NCBI GenBank assembly: GCA_041394945.1
Contig: JAWKHH010000002.1
Coordinates: forward strand, 1,372,501-1,436,500
Direction: 5' to 3'
Length of the DNA stretch: 64,000 nt
Source of the DNA: Bryobacteraceae bacterium
GTDB taxonomy: Bacteria; Acidobacteriota; Terriglobia; Bryobacterales; Bryobacteraceae
A model generated the notes under the pieces. The model did no database searches. It was not told the origin of the DNA and saw nothing but the letters and a program-made list of their open reading frames with translations. Made by a program: the position numbers and the translations under genes. Of the stretch, positions 57,801-64,000 are shown piece after piece; position 1 is the first letter of the stretch; each line of letters begins with the position of its first letter.

Positions 57801-59117
57801 ATGCGTCGCCGCCACTTTGTATCCGGACTCTTCGCGGCGCCGATGGGAGCCGCCGGCAGCGCCGCCGTCGACTGCGGTTGCGCGCCATTCCTGCAAGCCG
57901 CCGGCTCTCGACCGCTCGGCGCCGAAGCATTCGATAGGGTGGGCACGCGCATCCGCATCACCGACGTGAAGCCGTTTGGAGTCTCGCTCACGCCCGATTC
58001 GGATCGCCCCTACGTATTCGTCAAGATTGAAACGAACCAGGGCGTCTACGGATGGGGCGAAGGCACGCTCGAAGGCAAGGCCGGCGCGGTCATCGCCTGC
58101 ATCAACGATTTCCGCGAGTTCCTCATCGGAGCGGACCCGATGCAGGTGGAGCACCACTGGCAGTCGATGTACGTGCACAGCTTCTACCGGGCCGGCCCGG
58201 TGATGGGCTCGGCCATCGCCGGAATTGATCAGGCGTTATGGGACATCCGCGGAAAGATCCTCGGCCAGCCCGTTTACAAGCTCCTCGGTGGACCCATCGA
58301 TCCGCGCGGCGTCCGCGGCTACTATCACATCCGGGGGCGCACGCCGGCCGAACTACGCGAGGCCGCCGACATTGCTCGGAAGGAGGGCATCACCTGCTTC
58401 AAGAGCGGTATCCCCGGCTACTACGAGTGGATCGAAACGCACGCCAAGATCTCGCAGGCCGTCAGGAGCATGCAGATCCTCCGCGAGAACATCGGCCCCG
58501 ACATCGACATCGGCGTCGATTTCCACGCCAAGACCAGCCCCTCGGTTGCCGCGATCCTGGTGAAGGAAGTAGAACCTTTGAACCTGCTCTTCATTGAGGA
58601 GCCGTGCCCGCCGGAGAACGTCAAGGCGATGGCGCGCATCGCGCGGCGATCCACGACGCCGATTGCAACCGGAGAACGCCTCGTTGCGTCCTACTCCTGC
58701 CGGGAACTGATCGAGATGGGTGTCATCGACATTCTGCAGTGCGACATCAACCACGTCGGCGGCATCACCGCGTTGTGGAAGGCCGGCGCGGTGGCCGGCG
58801 CCTCCGGTGTCTCGATGGCGCCGCACGCCTGCGAGGGACCCATCGGCGGCATCGCCACCATCCATGTCGACGCGGCCACGCCCAACTTCCTCGTCCAGGA
58901 GATCTGCTCCGGCGTCGTCCCGGAGATGAAGGAGAAAGTGTGGGCGGAATGGCTCGGTTTCCCGGCCATGCGCATGGTGAATGGACGCTTCCCCCTCCCC
59001 GAGAAGCCCGGTCTCGGCTTCGATCTCTCTGAAGACGCGTTGAAGAAATACCCGTTCGGGGGCACGCGGCCCATGGCGCGCGTGTTCCACGCCGACGGTT
59101 CGGTCGCCGAGTGGTAA
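57801..59117 (+). CDS. Enolase-superfamily sugar acid dehydratase-like enzyme, possibly exported
   Basis: Mandelate racemase/galactonate dehydratase-type protein (438 aa). Residues 1-about 35 (RRRHFVSGLFAAPMGAAGSA) look like a twin-arginine signal. The barrel carries FKSGIPG, the metal ligands in DIGVDFHAKT, FIEEPCPPEN and ATGERLVASY, and the catalytic-type His in MAPHACEGPIGG. Most similar in plan to D-galactonate dehydratases; substrate not certain. AGGAGG precedes the start; one base after the previous gene. Confidence 0.85.
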   Translation: MRRRHFVSGLFAAPMGAAGSAAVDCGCAPFLQAAGSRPLGAEAFDRVGTRIRITDVKPFGVSLTPDSDRPYVFVKIETNQGVYGWGEGTLEGKAGAVIACINDFREFLIGADPMQVEHHWQSMYVHSFYRAGPVMGSAIAGIDQALWDIRGKILGQPVYKLLGGPIDPRGVRGYYHIRGRTPAELREAADIARKEGITCFKSGIPGYYEWIETHAKISQAVRSMQILRENIGPDIDIGVDFHAKTSPSVAAILVKEVEPLNLLFIEEPCPPENVKAMARIARRSTTPIATGERLVASYSCRELIEMGVIDILQCDINHVGGITALWKAGAVAGASGVSMAPHACEGPIGGIATIHVDAATPNFLVQEICSGVVPEMKEKVWAEWLGFPAMRMVNGRFPLPEKPGLGFDLSEDALKKYPFGGTRPMARVFHADGSVAEW

Positions 59118-59123
59118 CGCCCC

Positions 59124-59627
59124 GTGACCGCTGCTCGCGAGAAGCTCCTCGTCATCATCCGTGAAAGGATTCTCGCCTACGCGGCATCTCGTATAGGGAA
59201 GGACTCTGCTGAGGATCTGGCCCAGGACGCGCTCATGCTGCTCGAACAAAAGTACGCCCATGTCGAAGCGCTCGACGAGCTGGCGCCGCTCGCCTTTCAG
59301 ATCCTGCGCTACAAGATGGCGGATCATCGCCGCAAGACTTGCCGGCGCGGCGAGAACAACTCGCTGCCGGTGGACGATCTCCCGCTGGCCGACGGCCGGC
59401 CCGATCCCGCTGCCGCCGCCGAACGAGCCGAACTCGAGCGCCGTCTCGCTGCCGCCCTCGCCCAGCTCGACGGCCGATGCCGCGAGATTTTTCGCCTCAA
59501 GCTCGAAGGCCGCAATTTTGCCGAAATTGGCGAAGCGCTCGGCGCGGCGTCAATCAACACCGTCTACACCTGGGACTTCCGCTGCCGGAAGTCGCTGCTC
59601 GGTATCCTGGGAGACGATTGGCGATGA
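59124..59627 (+). CDS. RNA polymerase sigma factor, sigma-70 family
   Basis: ECF-like sigma factor (167 aa). Region 2 (DSAEDLAQDALMLLEQKYAHV) and region 4 (CREIFRLKLEGRNFAEIGEALGAASINTVYTW) are clear. GTG start 6 bases after the enolase-superfamily gene stop; no strong ribosome site, so it may be translated by coupling. Its stop overlaps the next gene (ATGA), a membrane protein that could be its regulator. Confidence 0.85.
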   Translation: MTAAREKLLVIIRERILAYAASRIGKDSAEDLAQDALMLLEQKYAHVEALDELAPLAFQILRYKMADHRRKTCRRGENNSLPVDDLPLADGRPDPAAAAERAELERRLAAALAQLDGRCREIFRLKLEGRNFAEIGEALGAASINTVYTWDFRCRKSLLGILGDDWR

Positions 59628-60700
59628 CCCCGCACGAAGCACAAAATCTGCTCGGCGGATACGCTACCGGGACGCTCACCGAGGCCGAGCGCAAGATCCT
59701 GTTCCAAGCGGCGCTCGACGATCAGGATCTCTTCGACGCGCTCGCCGACGAAGAAGCGCTCCGCGAGCTTCTCACGGATCCAGCCGTCCGCCGACGCCTC
59801 GTCAACGTCCTCGCCACTGCACCCGCGAAAACGGAGGAACGAACCGAACGTTTCTCGTGGCTATCGTGGCTCTGGCGCCCGCTCCCGGTGGCGGCGCTGG
59901 CCATGTTCGTTGTCGGCATCCTCGGTGTCTCGATCGTCCTCCGTAAGCAAAACGCGGAATTCCAATCGGTGGCGATGGTGCACTTGCCGGACGCCGGGCC
60001 CGCCCAAAGTTCAGCGGAGGTGGTGCGTGAGGCGCCTCGCGCCGAGCCGGAGCCGCCGCCGAGGCCTTCGTCCCGGTCCGCGGCACGGATCGCGACCGAA
60101 CCCCTGGTGGCCCGCCGAATCGAGGAGCAGGAGGAGAAACGTGCAAACGAAGCAGTCGCGGACGAGCCCAAGAAGCGAGAGGCGTCGCGCGACGACGCCG
60201 TAGCCGCGGAGCCCGTCCGAGTTGGTGAGATGGACAAGTCCGCCTCGGCGCCACTCGCGGCCGTTCCGCCACCCCCGCCACTGCCGCCAGCCCCTGCACG
60301 CGTTGCGAAGCCCGCGTCCGCCGATCCCCTGCGCTACTGGGTCGAGCGGCGTCAGGCCGACGGCGCGTGGACCGAATTCGGAGCCGAACTCTCACTCGCC
60401 GATCAGGTCCGCCTGAAGGTAATCCCCAGTCAAGACGGTTATCTCACGATGGCCGGAAACACGCAGGCCGTCATTGCCGGACAGACCTACTACCTCCCCG
60501 TCGAAACGCCGGTCCAGCCCGAGGTACGGACGCTCACACTGGCCTTGACGGCAGCGCCGCCGCCAACGGCGGACGCTACACTTCAGCGCTTCCGGCAAGG
60601 TCCGGGAGGTGGGCGCAAGGAGACCGCCGTGGGAGCCGCGGCTTCCGAACAACCCGCGCCTGTCGCCATCCGGCGTCAAGTTCAACTGAACTTCCGATAG
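59624..60700 (+). CDS. Single-helix membrane protein, candidate anti-sigma factor
   Basis: Protein of 358 aa. The cytoplasmic N-terminus (about 1-75; HEAQNLLGGYATGTLTEAERK) resembles the N-terminal helices of anti-sigma factors, but lacks the HxxxCxxC zinc motif. One membrane helix (about 87-107) is followed by a charged, Pro/Glu-rich spacer and a C-terminal about 110-residue domain (LRYWVERRQADGAWTEFG). ATGA overlap with the sigma gene supports an anti-sigma role. Confidence 0.75.
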   Translation: MTPHEAQNLLGGYATGTLTEAERKILFQAALDDQDLFDALADEEALRELLTDPAVRRRLVNVLATAPAKTEERTERFSWLSWLWRPLPVAALAMFVVGILGVSIVLRKQNAEFQSVAMVHLPDAGPAQSSAEVVREAPRAEPEPPPRPSSRSAARIATEPLVARRIEEQEEKRANEAVADEPKKREASRDDAVAAEPVRVGEMDKSASAPLAAVPPPPPLPPAPARVAKPASADPLRYWVERRQADGAWTEFGAELSLADQVRLKVIPSQDGYLTMAGNTQAVIAGQTYYLPVETPVQPEVRTLTLALTAAPPPTADATLQRFRQGPGGGRKETAVGAAASEQPAPVAIRRQVQLNFR

Positions 60701-60736
60701 AGCCGCCTCGAACCCGCCGGCCCGTACAATCGAGGT

Positions 60737-61633
60737 ATGTCCCTCCGACCGGTCAAGCGACTCACCACATCCCGCCCGACGCGCGAAGGCGCCGGAGTCC
60801 ACCTCCGCCGCGCGTTTGGGTTCGGCGACACCACCGAAACTGACCCTTTCCTGCTCCTCGACGACTTCCGCAACGACATTCCCGCCAACTACCTCGCCGG
60901 CTTCCCCTGGCATCCGCATCGCGGCATCGAGACCATCACCTACGTCCTCGCCGGCTCCGTCGACCACGGCGACTCGCTCGGCAACCAGGGCTCCATCGGC
61001 GCCGGCGACGTGCAATGGATGACGGCCGGCCGCGGCATCATTCACCAGGAAATGCCCCACGGCGACGAGCAAGGCCGCATGCACGGCTTCCAGCTCTGGG
61101 CCAACCTTCCCGCGGTGGAGAAGATGTCCGCGCCTCGTTACCAGGACGTCACCGCTCGCGACATCCCGACTGTGACCGACGACGACGGTACCGTCGTCCG
61201 CATCGTGTGCGGCTCTTTCTGGGGCGCCCGCGGTCCAGTGGAAGGCGTCGCCGCCGACCCCATCTACCTCGACGTCTCTGTCCCGCCCGGCCGCCGCCGC
61301 GCTCTCCCCGTCGAAACCACGCGGCACGCCTTCGCCTACGTCTTCGCCGGCGACGGCCGCTTCGCCAACGCCTCGGCCCCGCAGCCGGTGAAGACCGAGA
61401 TCGGCCCCGAGGAAACCGTCCTCGCCACCGACCGCTCGCTCATCCTGTTCGATCGCGGCGACGAGGTTGTCGTCGACGCCGGCGAGCAAGGCATTCGCTT
61501 TCTCCTCGTGTCCGGCAAGCCGCTCGGTGAACCGGTTGCGTGGCACGGGCCCATCGTCATGAACACGAACGAGGAACTCCGCGCGGCGTTCCGCCAACTC
61601 GAGGACGGCACGTTCCTTGGGGGAGGCTTATAA
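60737..61633 (+). CDS. Pirin family protein
   Basis: Bicupin metalloprotein (298 aa). The pirin metal site is seen: FPWHPHRGIETITYVLAGS and GRGIIHQEMPHGD supply the His and Glu ligands. Members bind Fe and may act as quercetin dioxygenases or as redox-sensitive co-regulators. Single gene; its end overlaps the ribosome-site region of the following lipoprotein gene. Confidence 0.93.
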   Translation: MSLRPVKRLTTSRPTREGAGVHLRRAFGFGDTTETDPFLLLDDFRNDIPANYLAGFPWHPHRGIETITYVLAGSVDHGDSLGNQGSIGAGDVQWMTAGRGIIHQEMPHGDEQGRMHGFQLWANLPAVEKMSAPRYQDVTARDIPTVTDDDGTVVRIVCGSFWGARGPVEGVAADPIYLDVSVPPGRRRALPVETTRHAFAYVFAGDGRFANASAPQPVKTEIGPEETVLATDRSLILFDRGDEVVVDAGEQGIRFLLVSGKPLGEPVAWHGPIVMNTNEELRAAFRQLEDGTFLGGGL

Positions 61634-61640
61634 TCATCAG

Positions 61641-62024
61641 ATGGCTCGCCGCGTTGCGGTGTTCGCAGTCCTGATGGTTCTCGCAGGCTGCGGCTCCGAC
61701 ATCAATAATAAAGACGCCGTCCGTCAAGGCGTCATCGATCACCTGTCCTCCCGCAAAGGCCTCGATCTCGACTTGTCCGCGATGGATGTCGAAGTCTCAT
61801 CGGTCACCTTCCGCGGCAACGAAGCCGACGCCGACATTGCTTTCCGCGCCCGCGGCTCGCAGCAGTCGATGATGCAGATGAAGTACACGCTCGAGCGCGA
61901 CGGCAGCCGATGGAAAGTGAAGGCGAAGAAGGATTCCGGGGGAGGGCACGCGATGCCCGCCTCCCCGCCTCCCGGCGACATGCCTGCCGGACATCCGCCG
62001 ATCGAACCGGGGGCGAAGAAATAG
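61641..62024 (+). CDS. Small lipoprotein, unknown function
   Basis: Protein of 127 aa with a lipobox (VLAGC, Cys at about 16) and a central about 75-residue domain (VDVEVSSVTFRGNEADADI-type pattern, alternating strands), then a Pro/Gly-rich tail. GGGGGAGG lies just upstream within the pirin gene end, though the spacing to the ATG is long. No function is known. Confidence 0.78.
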   Translation: MARRVAVFAVLMVLAGCGSDINNKDAVRQGVIDHLSSRKGLDLDLSAMDVEVSSVTFRGNEADADIAFRARGSQQSMMQMKYTLERDGSRWKVKAKKDSGGGHAMPASPPPGDMPAGHPPIEPGAKK

Positions 62025-62028
62025 CCCC

Positions 62029-63210
62029 ATGAAACACGTCGCCGTTCTCGGCGGCGGACCCGCCGGGGCCCACGCCGCCGAATGTCTCGCTCGTGCCGGC
62101 CTCCGCGCCACGGTGCTCGACGAGAAGCTCGCTTGGGAAAAGCCCTGCGGCGGCGGTATCACCTACAAGGCCTACGAGAAGTATCCGTTCCTGCTGAACA
62201 ACGACGTCCCCAAAAACTACGTCCACCAGACGTGGCTCGGCGCTCACGGCGCCGGGCGCGTCCGAATGGATCTCAACCAGCCGCTCCTGATCTACTCGCG
62301 CTACGACCTCAACAAGCTACTTCTTGACCGCGCCGCCGCCGCCGGCGCCCGCATCGAGCAGACGCGCGTCCTTGGCCTCGACCGGCGCGACAAGGGTTGG
62401 ACCATCCGTACCCGCGGCGGCTCACTCGACGCCGACTTCTGCGTCGTCGCCACCGGCGCCCGCAACCCTCTCCGTTCTGTTGGAACCTCCTGGACGGCCG
62501 CCGACACCATGGTTGCGCTCGGCTACTACGTCCCGTCGCGCCAGGAGCACATTGACATTCAGTTCCTCAAGAACCTCGAGGGCTATATCTGGGTCTTCCC
62601 CCGCAACAGGCACCTTTCGGTGGGCATCTGCGGCAAGGGCGAATCGGCGCAGCAGCTTCGCGTCCGCCTCGAGCGATACATGGCCGAGAACGGCCTTCCG
62701 GTGAAAGACAGCACTTTTTACGCGCACATGCTGCCGTCCCTCGAGAAGCAATCCTGGCGCGACAACCGCATCGCGGGCGACGGCTGGCTCGCCGCCGGCG
62801 ACTCGGCCGGCTTCGTCGACCCCATCACCGGAGAGGGTCTCTACTACGCCATCCGCTCCGGCGACCTCGCCGCGCAGACCATCCTCGACGACGCTCACGA
62901 CCCCGTCGCCAAGCCCGCCGCCTACCGCACACTCGTCGACCGCGACTTCGCCCGCGACCTTTACTTCGGATCCTTGATCGCCCGCAATGTCTACCTCGGC
63001 CGCTTCCTGTTCGATACTGTGCCCGCCCGTATGATCCACTTCATCCGCCGCAGCCCCCGCTTCCGCGACCTGATGCAGGATCTGTTCGCCGGCACCCAGG
63101 ATTACGCCACACTCCGCGAGCGGCTTTTCCGCAACCTGAACGGCACGCTGCACGAGATCCTTTTCAGCTTCTTCTTCCGCCGCGCTGTCCCTGAACCTGG
63201 CAACTCATGA
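62029..63210 (+). CDS. Geranylgeranyl reductase-like FAD oxidoreductase
   Basis: Flavoprotein of the p-hydroxybenzoate hydroxylase fold (393 aa). FAD site GGGPAGAHAAECLARAG at the N-terminus, PCGGGITYKA (family substrate loop), and AGDSAGFVDPITGEGLYYAIRSG. Members reduce prenyl chains of quinones, chlorophylls or archaeal-type lipids; a role in saturating menaquinone side chains is a reasonable guess. Its end overlaps hemL by four bases. Confidence 0.87.
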   Translation: MKHVAVLGGGPAGAHAAECLARAGLRATVLDEKLAWEKPCGGGITYKAYEKYPFLLNNDVPKNYVHQTWLGAHGAGRVRMDLNQPLLIYSRYDLNKLLLDRAAAAGARIEQTRVLGLDRRDKGWTIRTRGGSLDADFCVVATGARNPLRSVGTSWTAADTMVALGYYVPSRQEHIDIQFLKNLEGYIWVFPRNRHLSVGICGKGESAQQLRVRLERYMAENGLPVKDSTFYAHMLPSLEKQSWRDNRIAGDGWLAAGDSAGFVDPITGEGLYYAIRSGDLAAQTILDDAHDPVAKPAAYRTLVDRDFARDLYFGSLIARNVYLGRFLFDTVPARMIHFIRRSPRFRDLMQDLFAGTQDYATLRERLFRNLNGTLHEILFSFFFRRAVPEPGNS

Positions 63211-64000
63211 GAGAACTCCCGAAATCGAAAGCGCTACTCGAACGCGGCCGCTCCATCATTCCCGGCGGCGTCAATTCACCGGTGCGAGCCTTCCGCAGCG
63301 TCGGCGGCACACCGCCATTCATTCTCCGTGGCGAGGGCTCCCGTATCTTCGATGTCGACGGCAACGCGTACATTGACTACGTTGGCTCCTGGGGTCCGCT
63401 CCTGCTCGGCCACCGCAATCCCGCCGTGCTCGCCGCGCTCGAATCCGTTCTCGAAATCGGAACCAGCTTCGGCGCGCCCACCGAACGGGAGATCATTCTC
63501 GCCGAGAAGATCCGCGCCGCCATGCCGTCGATGGAAATGCTGCGCCTGGTCAACTCCGGCACGGAAGCCACCATGAGCGCGCTCCGCGTCGCGCGCGGAT
63601 TCACGGGCCGCGAGATCACCATCAAGTTCGAAGGCTGCTATCACGGCCATGTCGATTCGCTCCTCGTCAAGGCCGGCTCCGGCGTCGCCACGCTCGGCAT
63701 TCCCGATACGGCCGGAGTTCCTGCCGCCTTCGCCGACACAACGATCGCGCTGCCCTACAACTCTATCGCCGCGCTCGAGTCCGCCTTCCAGAATCACGGA
63801 CACCGTATCGCCGCCGTCATCGTCGAGCCGGTCGCCGGCAACATGGGCTGTATCCCGCCCGTCGCCGGCTATCACGAGGCGATGCGGGAACTTTGCACGA
63901 AACACGGCGCGCTCCTTATCTTCGACGAGGTGATGACGGGCTTCCGCGTCGCGCACGGCGGCGCCCAACAACGCTTCAACGTCAAGCCCGATCTCACGAC
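63207..64000 (+). CDS. hemL: Glutamate-1-semialdehyde 2,1-aminomutase (3' end outside window)
   Basis: PLP enzyme of the C5 pathway of heme synthesis; the first 264 codons are visible. IIPGGVNSPVRAFRSVGG at the N-terminus is diagnostic of HemL, with NSGTEATMSALRVARG, GCYHGHVDSLLVKAGSG and IFDEVMTGFRVA. The PLP lysine lies beyond the window edge. Overlaps the flavoprotein gene by ATGA. Heme synthesis fits the large demand of the multiheme cytochromes in this region. Confidence 0.95.
   Translation, partial: MRELPKSKALLERGRSIIPGGVNSPVRAFRSVGGTPPFILRGEGSRIFDVDGNAYIDYVGSWGPLLLGHRNPAVLAALESVLEIGTSFGAPTEREIILAEKIRAAMPSMEMLRLVNSGTEATMSALRVARGFTGREITIKFEGCYHGHVDSLLVKAGSGVATLGIPDTAGVPAAFADTTIALPYNSIAALESAFQNHGHRIAAVIVEPVAGNMGCIPPVAGYHEAMRELCTKHGALLIFDEVMTGFRVAHGGAQQRFNVKPDLT

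Overview
The window is a GC-rich, densely packed bacterial chromosome segment. Several things point to the phylum Acidobacteriota, most likely the Solibacteres/Bryobacterales group: a PadR regulator next to a long duplicated-core ABC permease of the type common in acidobacteria, a DUF1080 protein, FecR/anti-sigma proteins, enolase-superfamily enzymes with secretion signals, and a probable selenoprotein. This assignment is inferred from gene content only; there is no rRNA or tRNA gene in the window.

Positions 1-3977 (minus strand) hold a TTG-started ECF sigma factor, a large zinc-finger/FecR membrane protein and the start of an ABC ATPase. Positions 4069-12695 form an electron-transfer island. 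On the minus strand lie an OmcA/MtrC-type decaheme protein, a DmsE/MtrA-type decaheme protein, an MtrB-like outer-membrane barrel, a monoheme protein, a small membrane protein and a NapC-like hexaheme protein. A heptaheme protein and a cytochrome b follow on the plus strand. Together they could carry electrons from quinol across both membranes. Positions 12860-16736 carry stress and signalling genes (universal stress protein, a receiver-like protein with Glu in place of the phosphoacceptor Asp, CBS protein) and an ArsB/NhaD-family transporter.

Positions 16788-31352 are the bioenergetic core. ApbE flavinyltransferase is followed, after a divergent DUF1080-hydrolase fusion gene, by a tightly overlapping operon: rnfB, a 1642-residue pyruvate:ferredoxin oxidoreductase, rnfC, rnfD, rnfG, rnfE, rnfA, a Cys4 mini-membrane protein resembling NqrM, and a plant-type ferredoxin-NADP reductase. 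A membrane-anchored beta-carbonic-anhydrase-like gene lies just downstream. The layout implies that pyruvate oxidation, ion-pumping Rnf and NADP reduction share one ferredoxin pool.

Positions 31359-47883 are mixed: a diheme PQQ dehydrogenase-like protein, an aminotransferase with an amidohydrolase, malic enzyme, a truncated-globin/ankyrin fusion, a large OmpA/PKD surface protein, a response regulator and an M16 peptidase homologue without its zinc motif. Positions 48319-52336 hold lpdA-lipB-E2 and, at the end of the run, a TlpA-like gene interrupted by an in-frame TGA at the position of the first active-site cysteine (UPHC). The TGA is followed 15 nt later by a perfect hairpin, so it is best read as selenocysteine. 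Positions 52402-64000 hold an SGNH hydrolase, a frameshifted ABC permease with its PadR regulator and operator, two enolase-superfamily genes, a second sigma/membrane-protein pair, a pirin, a lipoprotein, a geranylgeranyl-reductase-like flavoprotein and the start of hemL.
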